Assembly (NCBI GenBank): GCA_937920635.1
Contig: CAKZUE010000020.1
Span: 1-64,000, forward strand
Direction of reading: 5' to 3'
Origin: an uncultured Bryobacteraceae bacterium
GTDB taxonomy: Bacteria; Acidobacteriota; Terriglobia; Bryobacterales; Bryobacteraceae
DNA length: 64,000 nt
The notes under the pieces were generated by a model. The model saw only the letters and a list, made by a program, of their open reading frames with translations, was not told the origin of the DNA and did not search any database. Made by a program: the position numbers and the translations under genes. This document shows positions 43,326 to 51,584 of the stretch, in pieces (the first letter of the stretch is position 1; every line of letters begins with the position of its first letter).

Positions 43326-43595
43326 TCAGTCGAGCGACTGGAGCTCCTTGCCTGGCTTGAAGCGGACCGCCTTGCCCGGCGGGATGGCCACCTCGGCGCC
43401 GGTGCGCGGGTTGCGGCCGATGCCGGTCTTGCGCGGGCGCACGGTGAAGATGCCGAAACCGCGCAGTTCGATGCGCTCTCCCTGGGCCAGGGCGCGCTTC
43501 ATGGACTCGAAGACGGTTTCCACGGCCATCTCGGCCTTGGTCTTGGTGATGCCGGTACGATTGACAACCTCGTTGACGATGTCGAGCTTGATCAA
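43326..43595 (-). CDS. HU/IHF-family DNA-binding protein
   Basis: An 89-residue nucleoid protein with the TTG start at 43595, chosen because AGGAGG lies six bases upstream and this gives the canonical MIKLDIVNEV start. The HU signatures GERIELRGFGIFTVRPRKTGIGRNPRTGAEVAIPP and the C-terminal AVRFKPGKELQ are present. The sequence is IHF-alpha-like in length. A strong promoter lies 70-100 bp upstream, so it probably leads the membrane/glycosyltransferase operon. Confidence 0.95.
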   Translation of the reverse strand: MIKLDIVNEVVNRTGITKTKAEMAVETVFESMKRALAQGERIELRGFGIFTVRPRKTGIGRNPRTGAEVAIPPGKAVRFKPGKELQSLD

Positions 43596-43664
43596 GTGCG
43601 CCTCCTGAGTGGGAGAGAATCGCCAGCTTCTGGCGAACAAGCGGCGGTTCGCCTTGCAAACCTC

Positions 43665-43694
43665 ATGATAGGATTAGGTTTATCACCGTGTCAA
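43665..43694 (-). promoter_or_regulatory. promoter of the HU gene
   Basis: Minus strand: TTGACA (43694-43689), an 18-bp spacer, then TATCAT (43670-43665), one mismatch from the -10 consensus. It is about 70 bp upstream of the HU TTG and overlaps the start region of the divergent flavin reductase gene. Confidence 0.7.
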
Positions 43695-44206
43695 GGATGC
43701 CGGACAAAAGCGGAAAGGCGGAAGGGCAGGGCGTGGCGCCCGCGCTGTTCCGGCGCGTGTGCGGGGCGTTCGCCACAGGAGTGGCGGTAGCGGCGGTGAC
43801 AGGGCGTGACGGGAAGCCGCACGGATTGACGGTGAATTCGTTCACGTCGGTCTCCCTGCATCCGCCGCTGGTGCTGGTCTGCATCGGGCACGGGGCGGCG
43901 ACACACGGACCATTTGCGGCCGCGGCCCATTTCACCGTGAATTTTCTCGATGAATCGCAGCAGGAATTGTCGGAGCGTTTCGCTTCCTCTCATCCGCGGC
44001 GCTTCGAGGGCGTGCGGTGGCATGCGGGAGAGTGCGGCGCGCCCGTGCTCGACGACGCGCTCGGCGTGCTGGAATGCGAGACGTGGAGGAAAATGGACGC
44101 GGGCGACCACACGGTTTTCATCGGGCTCGTGAAAAGCGCGCGTACACGGGAGGGCCGCCCGCTGATTTATTTCTGCGGCAAATACCGCCGGCTGGAAGAG
44201 AGCTGA
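43688..44206 (+). CDS. flavin reductase family protein
   Basis: A 172-residue FMN-binding split-barrel protein of the flavin reductase (HpaC-like) type. Motifs: LFRRVCGAFATGVAVAAVTGRDG, GLTVNSFTSVSLHPPLVLVCI and FTVNFLDESQQELSERFA. Such proteins supply reduced FMN/FAD to monooxygenases. The start is GTG 43688 or ATG 43697; the GTG overlaps the divergent HU promoter. It converges with tpx with no gap. Confidence 0.88.
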   Translation: MSRMPDKSGKAEGQGVAPALFRRVCGAFATGVAVAAVTGRDGKPHGLTVNSFTSVSLHPPLVLVCIGHGAATHGPFAAAAHFTVNFLDESQQELSERFASSHPRRFEGVRWHAGECGAPVLDDALGVLECETWRKMDAGDHTVFIGLVKSARTREGRPLIYFCGKYRRLEES

Positions 44207-44713
44207 TCAGCCGGCCAATTCCTTCAGTTTGGCGATCACTTTGTCGTAGTCCGGGTGCTGGGCCACTTCGGGCACGTACTCCACGTATTGCAGCACGTTG
44301 TTCTGGTCGACGACGAAAATCGCCCGGCTTTCGATGCGCCAATCCTTGATCAGCGTGCCGTAATTTTCTCCGAAACTGGCGTATTTGTGGTCGCTGATCA
44401 TCTTGATGTGGTCCACGCCGAAGCTGGCGCACCACCGGTTCTGGGCGAACGGCAGGTCCATGCTGACGGTATAGAAGCCGACCTGCGGGAACCTGGCGGC
44501 CTCGTCGTTGAACTTCTTGGTCTGCATGTCGCACACGGGCGTGTCCAGCGAGGGGACCACGCTGAAGACCCGGATGCCCTGCCCGGTGGAGGCCAGCGTC
44601 ACGGGCTGGAGAGATTTGTCGACGGCCTGAAAATCCGGCGCGGCATCGCCTGCTTTCAATTCGGGACCGGCCAGCTCAAGCGGCATGCCTTTGAAGGTGG
44701 TGGTACGTGCCAT
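44207..44713 (-). CDS. tpx: thiol peroxidase (Tpx-type peroxiredoxin)
   Basis: A 168-residue atypical two-Cys peroxiredoxin reducing hydroperoxides with thioredoxin. The peroxidatic Cys is in VPSLDTPVCDMQT and the resolving Cys in QNRWCASFG, with the standard Tpx spacing. GDAAPDFQAVD at the N-terminus and ALFVV-like IFVVDQNNVLQYVEYVPEV at the C-terminus are characteristic. It lies just downstream of a thioredoxin-domain protein gene on the same strand. Confidence 0.96.
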   Translation of the reverse strand: MARTTTFKGMPLELAGPELKAGDAAPDFQAVDKSLQPVTLASTGQGIRVFSVVPSLDTPVCDMQTKKFNDEAARFPQVGFYTVSMDLPFAQNRWCASFGVDHIKMISDHKYASFGENYGTLIKDWRIESRAIFVVDQNNVLQYVEYVPEVAQHPDYDKVIAKLKELAG

Positions 44714-44750
44714 GATTCCTCCTCAGATGGAAATCGGGGACAGCTCACGC

Positions 44751-46742
44751 TCAGTGTAACAGGGGGCGGAGCTCTTCCACACTCCCCGCCGGCGGATGAC
44801 AGACGAGTCCGGCGCAGACTTCGGCCGAGGGCGCGCCGGAACGGTCCTCCCAATGGAGAGTGGTGAAGGGCAGGAACCGGCGCCAGACCTCCTGCACGAG
44901 GTCCTGAGCGGCGCCTCGGAAGCGGATCCGTTCTTCGGGCGACTGGTGCAGCATCCAGGCGCAGAGCATGCGGGGCAGGGCCGTGGGCTGGCTTTCGAGC
45001 CTTCCGGCGAAGGCTTCCAGGGTGCGGCGCGCCGGCTCGAGCAACGGCGCCTCGCCGGTGAGCCGCGCCGTGCGCACCAGGGCTTCCACCGCCAGCGAAT
45101 TGCCGGACGGCTCGGCGCCGTCATAATCCTCTTTCATCCGGAACAGCAGGTCGCCTGCGGCGGCAGAGGCCGTGAAGAAGCCGCCTGCGGCGTCGCCGAA
45201 CAGATCCACCATCTTGCGGACCAGCCTTTCCGCGGCCACGGCATAACCGGGATCGAAGCTGGACTGATGCAGGTCCAGCGCAGCCAGCGCAGTGGCGGCG
45301 TAGTCGTCCAGCAGCCCTTCGATGGCGGCTTCGCCGTCGCGCCACCGCCGCAGCAAACGCCCGTCCGGCGTCATCAGCGACCGCTCGATAAAGCGGAACG
45401 CCCGGCGGGCGGCCTCGATGTAGCGCGGCTCGCCCAGCGCCGCGCCTGCGCGCGCGAGGGCACTGATCATGAGACCGTTCCAGGAAGCCAGGATCTTGTC
45501 GTCGAGGTGGGGGCGCGGGCGGCGGGCGCGCGCTTCAAAGAGCTGCCGGCGGGCGGCGGCGATGGCCGGATCCGCGGCCAGGGCGGGCTGTTGGAGCCAG
45601 AGAATGTTCCTGCCCTCGAATTCGCCGTGCGGGTCTTCGTGCACGTTGCCGCCCGGCAGGCAGCCGTAGGCCTCGGCGAACCGCTGCGCCGCGTCCCGGC
45701 CCAGCACGTCTTCCAGTTCCTGCCAGGCCCAGACGTAAAACGCGCCCTCTCCTTTGCGCCCGGGGCGCGCCGGATCCTCGCTGTCGGCGTCCTCGGCTGA
45801 ATAAAACCCGCCCTCGGGATGCGTCATGTCCCGGAGAACATACTCGACAATTTCCCGCGCTGTCACGGCATAAGCAGAATCTCCAGCCGCCTGGAAGGCC
45901 TCGACATATGCTGATACAAGCTGGGCCTGGTCGTACAGCATTTTCTCGAAATGCGGCACGAACCAGCGCTCGTCCACGGAATAACGGTGAAAGCCGCCGC
46001 CGAGATGGTCGTACATGCCGCCGGCGCGCATGGCCTGGAGCGTTTCTCCGGTCATGCGCAGGGCTTCGGCGTTTCCGGACTGCCGGTGAAAGCGGAGCAG
46101 GAACTGAAGGACGGAGGGACGGGGAAACTTCGGCGCGCCGCCGAAACCGCCGAAGCGCGGATCGAAGATCCGCCGGAATTGCTGGAACCCCGCCTCGATC
46201 ATGTCATTCGATGCGGAAATTCCGCTGGCATTTATATCAATATGATGCTGGATTTCTTCCTGGATTCGCAAGCTGGATTCGACGATCTGCTCGCGCTTGT
46301 TCCGCCATGCTGCGGCAATTTGTTCCAGAATTTCACGGAATCCGGGCCGGCCCCAACGGCGCTCCGGCGGGAAATAGGTGCCGCCGAAGAACGGGCGCAG
46401 ATCCGGAGTCAGCCAGACGCTGAGCGGCCAGCCCCCGCTGCCCGTGGTCGCCTGCACGAAGGTCATGTAGACGCGGTCGACATCGGGGCGCTCTTCGCGG
46501 TCGAGCTTCACAGGCACGAAGTGCTCGTTGAGAAAGCGGGCAATCTCCTCGTTCTCGAAAGACTCGCGTTCCATCACGTGGCACCAGTGGCACGTCGAGT
46601 AGCCGATGGAGAGAAAGACCGGCTTGTTCTCCGAGCGCGCTTTGGCGAAAGCAGCATCGCCCCAGGGGAGCCAGTCCACCGGGTTGTGGGCGTGCTGCAA
46701 GAGGTATGGGCTCTTTTCGTGGATCAGTGCGTTGGTGTGCAT
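44751..46742 (-). CDS. thioredoxin domain-containing protein (DUF255/YyaL family)
   Basis: A 663-residue protein starting [21 protein letters not shown]. The N-terminal thioredoxin-like domain carries [17 protein letters not shown] (CxxC) and [15 protein letters not shown]. It is followed by a long (alpha/alpha)6 cellobiose-epimerase-like domain with [35 protein letters not shown] and [16 protein letters not shown]. Members (spermatogenesis-associated protein 20-like) are widespread and poorly characterised. The frame extends about 110 codons upstream but lacks family similarity there, so ATG 46742 is used. Confidence 0.93.
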   Translation of the reverse strand: MHTNALIHEKSPYLLQHAHNPVDWLPWGDAAFAKARSENKPVFLSIGYSTCHWCHVMERESFENEEIARFLNEHFVPVKLDREERPDVDRVYMTFVQATTGSGGWPLSVWLTPDLRPFFGGTYFPPERRWGRPGFREILEQIAAAWRNKREQIVESSLRIQEEIQHHIDINASGISASNDMIEAGFQQFRRIFDPRFGGFGGAPKFPRPSVLQFLLRFHRQSGNAEALRMTGETLQAMRAGGMYDHLGGGFHRYSVDERWFVPHFEKMLYDQAQLVSAYVEAFQAAGDSAYAVTAREIVEYVLRDMTHPEGGFYSAEDADSEDPARPGRKGEGAFYVWAWQELEDVLGRDAAQRFAEAYGCLPGGNVHEDPHGEFEGRNILWLQQPALAADPAIAAARRQLFEARARRPRPHLDDKILASWNGLMISALARAGAALGEPRYIEAARRAFRFIERSLMTPDGRLLRRWRDGEAAIEGLLDDYAATALAALDLHQSSFDPGYAVAAERLVRKMVDLFGDAAGGFFTASAAAGDLLFRMKEDYDGAEPSGNSLAVEALVRTARLTGEAPLLEPARRTLEAFAGRLESQPTALPRMLCAWMLHQSPEERIRFRGAAQDLVQEVWRRFLPFTTLHWEDRSGAPSAEVCAGLVCHPPAGSVEELRPLLH

Positions 46743-46848
46743 CGGAATCTGGGAACGGCTATTCTGGCAGGCGTAAGCAGACGCCGCCGGGCGCGGCGCC
46801 CCGGGATTCATTCGGAACGCGGCTGAGCGCCGGCAGGAGGTTGGATTC

Positions 46849-48210
46849 ATGACGGATTTTGAAAGCTTCAAGAAACAGGCCCTGGATGAGCTATTGGAAT
46901 GGTTGAGGATTCCCAGCATCAGCACGCTTCCGGAACACAAGGGCGACATGGAGCGCGCCGCGGCATATGTCCGGAGCGCGCTCGAGCGGGCGGGGATCGG
47001 GCGGACGGAGCTGATCCACCGCGCCGAGCACCCGATGGTGTACGGCGAATGGCTGGGCGCGCCGGGCAAGCCCACGCTGCTGCTTTACGGGCACTACGAC
47101 GTGCAGCCGCCGGATCCGCTGGAGGAATGGGTGTCGCCGCCATTCGAGCCGCAGATCCGGAATGACAACATTTACGCGCGGGGAGCGACGGACGACAAGG
47201 GGCAGACGTGGATCCTGGTGAAAGCCGTCGAGTGGCTGATGCGGCGGGACGGGCGGCTGCCGGTGAACGTGCGGTTCCTGATCGAAGGCGAAGAGGAGTG
47301 CGGCGGAGAGGCGGTGGCGCGCTACGTCAGCGAGAAGCCGGCGCAACTGGCTGCCGATGCCGCCGTGATCTGTGACAGTGAAATGTTCGCGCCCGGTCTG
47401 CCTTCGATCTGCACGGGACTGCGCGGCATCGTTTACGGCGAATTGCACGTGGAAGGCGCGCGGCAGGACCTGCATTCGGGAGTTTACGGCGGCGTGGCGC
47501 CGAATCCGCTGATGGCGATCGCCGAGATCCTGACGGCGCTGAAAGACCGGGACGGGCACATTCTGATTCCGGGGTTCTACGACCGCGTGGTGGAGCCGGC
47601 GCCGGCGGAGAAGGAAGCGTGGGCGCGGCTGCCGTTCGACGAGAAGGAGTACCTGGAGAAAGAAATCGGGGCAAAAGAATTGACGGGCGAGCCAGGGCTG
47701 ACGGTGTTCGAGCGCACCTGGGCGCGCCCGACGCTGGAGGTGCATGGCATCCGCGGCGGCTTCACGGGCGAGGGCGCCAAGACTGTGATTCCCGCGCGGG
47801 CTGTGGCCAAGATCTCCATGCGGCTGGTGCCCGAACAACAGCCGGACGAGGCGGTGGAGCAGCTCCGGGCGGCGGTCAAAAGAGCCACGCCGCGCGGCGT
47901 GAAGACGGAGTTCCGGCTGCTTCATGGCGCGCCGGCGAGCCTGGTGGATCCGGAGAACCCATTTGTGAAACAGGCTGCGGCGGCGATGGAAGAGGTGTTC
48001 GGCAAAAAGACGGTGTTCATTCGCAGCGGCGGGTCGATTCCTATCGTGGGGCTGTTCAACGAGCATCTGCGCATTCCCAGCGTGCTGATGGGCTTCGGGC
48101 TGCCGGACGACAACCTGCACGCACCGAACGAGAAGTTCCACGTGCCGAATTTCTACGCAGGCATCGAATCCGTGACGCGTTATCTGGAGCGCCTGGGAAT
48201 GCAGGCCTGA
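46849..48210 (+). CDS. M20 family metallopeptidase (dipeptidase)
   Basis: A 453-residue cytosolic di-zinc peptidase. Metal-binding motifs are [27 protein letters not shown] and [18 protein letters not shown]. The C-terminal ligand region is [23 protein letters not shown]. The dimerisation domain contains [19 protein letters not shown]. It matches the CNDP-like dipeptidase subgroup. Its start is about 105 bp from the divergent thioredoxin-domain gene. Confidence 0.94.
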   Translation: MTDFESFKKQALDELLEWLRIPSISTLPEHKGDMERAAAYVRSALERAGIGRTELIHRAEHPMVYGEWLGAPGKPTLLLYGHYDVQPPDPLEEWVSPPFEPQIRNDNIYARGATDDKGQTWILVKAVEWLMRRDGRLPVNVRFLIEGEEECGGEAVARYVSEKPAQLAADAAVICDSEMFAPGLPSICTGLRGIVYGELHVEGARQDLHSGVYGGVAPNPLMAIAEILTALKDRDGHILIPGFYDRVVEPAPAEKEAWARLPFDEKEYLEKEIGAKELTGEPGLTVFERTWARPTLEVHGIRGGFTGEGAKTVIPARAVAKISMRLVPEQQPDEAVEQLRAAVKRATPRGVKTEFRLLHGAPASLVDPENPFVKQAAAAMEEVFGKKTVFIRSGGSIPIVGLFNEHLRIPSVLMGFGLPDDNLHAPNEKFHVPNFYAGIESVTRYLERLGMQA

Positions 48211-48401
48211 TCCGGGCGCGCGGGAAGAAACGCGCCTGCGTTCCGCCCTGCAGGCGGCGCGCGTGAAGCGGGCGCCAACCGGCGCCGGCATTTTCAGCGT
48301 GGTGGCGGGCGCCAGAACCAGACGCCTCTCCGCTGACAGTCATCTTTCGCGCCTCTCCAGGCCACTCGAGAGGGAAGGCGCGGCCGGGCTGCACAGGGGT
48401 C

Positions 48402-48431
48402 TTGACAGCCAACAGTCTATGACTGTACACT
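48402..48431 (+). promoter_or_regulatory. promoter of the ArsR operon
   Basis: A perfect -35 TTGACA at 48402-48407 and TACACT at 48426-48431 with an 18-bp spacer. The predicted transcript starts only a few bases before ATG 48441, and there is no Shine-Dalgarno, so translation may be nearly leaderless. Confidence 0.65.
48412..48426 (+). promoter_or_regulatory. putative ArsR operator
   Basis: A perfect palindrome ACAGTC-TAT-GACTGT lying in the spacer between the -35 and -10 boxes, just upstream of the ArsR-family gene. This is the expected position for an autorepressor site. Confidence 0.6.
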
Positions 48432-48440
48432 CATAAAGTA

Positions 48441-48902
48441 ATGACGAACCGGGAGCGCCTCGAGACGTACTTCAAAGCGCTTGCGGACGCCAACCGCCTC
48501 CGCATCCTGAACCTGCTGACCGTGGGCGAACTGTGCGGCTGTGACATCCAGATCGTGCTGGAGCTGACGCAGTCGAATGTCTCGCGCCACCTCTCCTACC
48601 TCAAGCACGCCGGGCTGGTGGCGGACCGGCGCGAAGGATACCGGATTTTTTATACCCTGGCTGATTGCACCAGGGGCGAATTGAAGCCCCTTTTTGATTT
48701 TCTCCATACTACTTTCAGTCACGATCAGGAGTTTCAGGACGATGTAGTGCGTCTGAAGCTGGCAGTGAAAGAGGGCGCATGCCAGATGCGGCCGCTTGTG
48801 CAAATCAAGGCGCCGGCGGGCTCCCGCGCCGCGGCGGGGAACAGCCGGCGGGGCACGCGGCGGAGCGCCGCGCCCGGGGCGGCTGCTGTGCGCAGGGGAT
48901 GA
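48441..48902 (+). CDS. ArsR/SmtB-family metal(loid)-responsive repressor
   Basis: A 153-residue winged-helix regulator. The core covers residues about 5-95 (FKALADANRLRILNLL; SNVSRHLSYLKHAGLVADRREGYRIFYTL). Cys32 and Cys34 in GELCGCDIQ form the CxC site in the DNA-binding helix used by arsenite/antimonite- or Cd/Pb-sensing members. The last ~45 residues form a Lys/Arg/Ala-rich tail absent from typical ArsR proteins and possibly disordered. It heads an operon with a Met-rich protein, an AhpD-like protein, a permease and a thioredoxin-like protein. Confidence 0.9.
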   Translation: MTNRERLETYFKALADANRLRILNLLTVGELCGCDIQIVLELTQSNVSRHLSYLKHAGLVADRREGYRIFYTLADCTRGELKPLFDFLHTTFSHDQEFQDDVVRLKLAVKEGACQMRPLVQIKAPAGSRAAAGNSRRGTRRSAAPGAAAVRRG

Positions 48903-49012
48903 GATTCATGGGATGAGCAAGGCGCGGAGACGCCAGGGCATCATTCAGGGGCTGCGCGCTGGGTGGCCGGGCTCAGCCCGATCCCGCTGATTTCGAGGAA
49001 GGAGCAAACACC

Positions 49013-49252
49013 GTGACCGTCGAAGAAATCCTCAGACAAATCCGGAGCCTGAGTCCGGAGGACAAGGCGCATTTGATGAAGGAACTGGGTTCGGAAATGT
49101 GCAGTTTTCTGATGACTTCGCCGCATATGATGGCGGAGATGATGCCGCGTTGCCGGGAATGGATGCAGGATCCCGCAGTCCAGCGGACGATGTCTGCCAT
49201 GATGCGGCAAATGATGCAGACGATGATGACTGGAGAAGAGCGAAATGGCTGA
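49013..49252 (+). CDS. small methionine-rich protein
   Basis: 79 residues from GTG 49013, with AAGGAG upstream. About 16 methionines, mostly clustered as MM pairs in the C-terminal half (SPHMMAEMMPRCREWM, MSAMMRQMMQTMM), plus two cysteines. The composition suggests soft-metal binding or a Met-rich amphipathic helix. Family not recognised. Its stop overlaps the start of the AhpD-like gene by eight bases, so it belongs to the metal-resistance operon. Confidence 0.75.
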   Translation: MTVEEILRQIRSLSPEDKAHLMKELGSEMCSFLMTSPHMMAEMMPRCREWMQDPAVQRTMSAMMRQMMQTMMTGEERNG

Positions 49253-49493
49253 AGCTTTGGATCCAAAGACCAAGGAACTTGTTGGCATCGCCGCAGCGGT
49301 GGCGGGCCATTGCCAGCCCTGTTTTGTGTATCACCACAAGACCGCGCTGCAATTCGGCGCCACAGCGGAGGAGATCCGCGAGGCGGTGGAACTGGCCCGT
49401 GCCGTACGCGGCGCCGGCGACCGGCACATGGACGAGTTTGTGGTGCGCCGCCTGTCGGGGGATGCGTCCGCCAATTCGGCTGCCAACGAATGA
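49245..49493 (+). CDS. short AhpD/carboxymuconolactone decarboxylase-like protein
   Basis: 82 residues with the AhpD-type active site GHCQPCFVYHHKTALQFG (CxxC followed by His) in a single all-helical CMD unit. AhpD-like proteins use this dithiol as a thiol-disulfide reductase. In this setting it may reduce a metalloid or maintain the permease and thioredoxin-like partner, which is inference. It overlaps the Met-rich gene and is followed by the permease 20 bp later. Confidence 0.85.
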   Translation: MAEALDPKTKELVGIAAAVAGHCQPCFVYHHKTALQFGATAEEIREAVELARAVRGAGDRHMDEFVVRRLSGDASANSAANE

Positions 49494-49513
49494 CGCTGGG
49501 AGGTCACACGCAT

Positions 49514-50878
49514 ATGGCCAAGCAGGAAACAGCCGTTGAAACGCCGGTGGAAACCGGCTCGCGCCCCGGCTTCAAACCCACGCCGCGGATGTGGATCTAT
49601 CTGGGGATGGTCGCCGTAATGTACGCGAGCGGTCTGATCTACGCCGCCATGAACGGCTTGTCGATCCGATCGCTGTACCTGTACGGGCTGTTGCAACCGC
49701 CGGGGCTGAGCGGCGAGGAGGCGCGGCTGGCGGAGATCCCGACGCCGCTGTCCTGGAACATCCCTGAGGTGGTCTGGTTTATCTATATCAAGGCATGCGC
49801 GGTGCTGGTGGAACTGTTCCAGTACTGGGCCATTGGCATGCTTATCGCCGCGGCGCTGGTCGTGTTCGTCTCCTGGGAGAAGGTGAAGGCGAAGATGGGC
49901 TACGGGGGCCTGAAAGCGAACTTTCTCGCCGCAGGCGCCGGCGCGGTGATTCCCATCTGCTCCTGCGGTATCGTTCCCGTGCTCGCGGGAATGGTGGAAG
50001 CCGGCATTCCGCTCGGCCCGACCATGGCGTTTCTGATCGCCGCTCCCATGCTGAACGTGCCCACGGTATTCATGACCGCCGGCATTCTGGGCTGGTCCAT
50101 GGCCGTGGCACGCATCCTGGCCACGTTCGCCATCGCTCTGGCGGTGGGACAGGTGCTCACGATGTGGCAGAGAAAGCACCGCAATCCGCGGCGGTTTTTG
50201 AAAATCCACGTTCCGCCCAAGCTCTCGGCCGATTTGCAGCAGTTCGCGTTCCGCTGCGGCATGCTGGCGGTGCAACACCCGGAGGGCATCCCTGCGGAGC
50301 AGCTGGGTGAAGGCAGCGAAGCGAAACTGGAACGGCTCGAAGAAGCCGGCTTGATGGAGAAGACTCCTGCCGGACTGTGGAAGCTGATCGACAGTGGATC
50401 TGCGGAAATCAAGAGTGTCGGGGCGTGCGCCGTGCTTCCTGTGGGCGACACATCCTACGCCAGTTGGCAGGAGAGAGCGGCTGAGATGTTCCGCATGGGA
50501 TACCGCCTGTTCATTCAGTTGAACGGCTACCTGGTGCTGGCGGTCCTGATCGCGGGGGCCATCAAGGTGCTCCTGCCGACCAGTCTCATCACGGAGTGGG
50601 TTGGAGGAACTGCGCTGAACAGCGTCCTGGTGGCTTCGGCGGTGGCGGTGCTGGCCTACGTTTGCACCTATGTGGAGGTGCCGACAGCGCTGGCGCTGAT
50701 GAGCAAAGGCATGGGGCCGGGCGCCACGCTGGCCTATCTGCTCGGCGGTCCCGGACTTTCCCTGCCGTCCATCGCCATGCTGTCGGGCGTGTTTCGAGCC
50801 AAAGTATTGGTACTCTATGTCGGCGTATCCTTCGTCGGCTGTGTGTTGGCAGGGTATGTGTACAATTTGTTCGTCTAA
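49514..50878 (+). CDS. permease of the ArsP/SO_0444 type (DUF318)
   Basis: A 454-residue protein with about ten membrane helices in two blocks. The first block contains VIPICSCGIVPVLAGMVEAGIPLG, with a CSC motif (Cys149, Cys151), and the repeated PMLNVPTVFM. The second block contains YVEVPTALALMSKGMGPGATLAYLLGGP. Residues about 225-330 form a soluble insert that looks like a small winged-helix segment (GIPAEQLGEGSEAKLERLEEAGLMEKTP). Relatives export organoarsenicals or Cu/Zn. Within an ArsR operon a metal(loid) efflux role is likely; the substrate is not settled. Confidence 0.88.
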   Translation: MAKQETAVETPVETGSRPGFKPTPRMWIYLGMVAVMYASGLIYAAMNGLSIRSLYLYGLLQPPGLSGEEARLAEIPTPLSWNIPEVVWFIYIKACAVLVELFQYWAIGMLIAAALVVFVSWEKVKAKMGYGGLKANFLAAGAGAVIPICSCGIVPVLAGMVEAGIPLGPTMAFLIAAPMLNVPTVFMTAGILGWSMAVARILATFAIALAVGQVLTMWQRKHRNPRRFLKIHVPPKLSADLQQFAFRCGMLAVQHPEGIPAEQLGEGSEAKLERLEEAGLMEKTPAGLWKLIDSGSAEIKSVGACAVLPVGDTSYASWQERAAEMFRMGYRLFIQLNGYLVLAVLIAGAIKVLLPTSLITEWVGGTALNSVLVASAVAVLAYVCTYVEVPTALALMSKGMGPGATLAYLLGGPGLSLPSIAMLSGVFRAKVLVLYVGVSFVGCVLAGYVYNLFV

Positions 50879-50895
50879 AGGAGACAAAATCTACC

Positions 50896-51273
50896 ATGAG
50901 CGAGAACCGACCGGCCATCCGCCTGTACTATCTGCCGCAGTCGTTCCCGTGCGGGCCGCAATCCTCGTGCTGCGGTCCGGTAGGACAGAGCGAGGAGGAA
51001 CTGCGGGAGTACATCATCCAGCTGGAATCCGGCTTGCCCGGGGTGCAGGTTCAAACCGTGGACGTTTCCAAAAAGCTGAGTCTGGAGCGCGATCGGCCTG
51101 CCGTCAAGCTGCTGAATACTTTTGGCCTGGCTGCGTGCCCCGTGATCACGCTCAACGGAGAGGTGGTCTCGATGGGGCCGCCTTCGATCCCCGAACTGAT
51201 CTCAGCGCTTCAGGGCAAGCTGGCGGGCCATCTTTCCAATGCCGCTCAGGCGAACCCCGGCGCCGCCGGATAG
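50896..51273 (+). CDS. thioredoxin-fold protein with N-terminal Cys cluster
   Basis: A 125-residue protein starting MSENRPAIRLYYLPQSFPCG. Cysteines at 19, 25 and 26 (CGPQSSCCGP) sit where a thioredoxin-like active site would be. A later LAACPVITLNGEVVSMG resembles the cis-Pro loop. ArsD-like in logic (a Cys-rich chaperone delivering metalloid to a pump) but not clearly homologous. It is the last gene of the ArsR operon, 17 bp after the permease. Confidence 0.82.
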   Translation: MSENRPAIRLYYLPQSFPCGPQSSCCGPVGQSEEELREYIIQLESGLPGVQVQTVDVSKKLSLERDRPAVKLLNTFGLAACPVITLNGEVVSMGPPSIPELISALQGKLAGHLSNAAQANPGAAG

Positions 51274-51497
51274 GGACGCTGTATGGCCCCACAGGGAGAG
51301 GGCTCGCGCGGGGCATGGTCCCGCGGACGGATGCTTCAGGAACGGCGCCGGGCCATGCGGCCCGGATCCGGGCGGCAGGGGGATGTCGGGAGAGGCGGCA
51401 TTTGAGGGCCCCGGTGGTTCCGATCAGGTGTGGGGGGCGCCGTGCGGGCGCGGGGCTGCTGACCGCTCCTTTCGCGCCTTCGGCGCTTGAGTCGGAG

Positions 51498-51584
51498 AAA
51501 GTGGTGCCAGGCGGGCCTGTCCCCAGTTTTCGTCCCCAGTTTTCGCGGGAAAAAGTGGTGCCAGGCGGGCCTGTCCCCAGTTTT
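51498..51584 (+). repeat. two 33-bp direct repeats related to GTCCCC hairpins
   Basis: AAAGTGGTGCCAGGCGGGCC...CCCAGTTTT occurs at 51498-51530 and 51552-51584, separated by 21 bp that itself contains GTCCCCAGTTTT. The second copy runs into the stop codon of the minus-strand beta-barrel gene and could serve as its terminator region. The rest of 51274-51497 shows no gene. Confidence 0.7.

Noticed and set aside
43697-44206. Starting the flavin reductase at ATG 43697
   Set aside because: Possible, because the GTG at 43688 overlaps the divergent HU promoter, but neither start has a clear ribosome site. The longer form is listed and the alternative noted.
46743-47075. N-terminal extension of the thioredoxin-domain gene upstream of 46742
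   Set aside because: The extension would overlap the divergent M20 peptidase gene, is low in family character and lacks a ribosome site; the [21 protein letters not shown] start matches the family.
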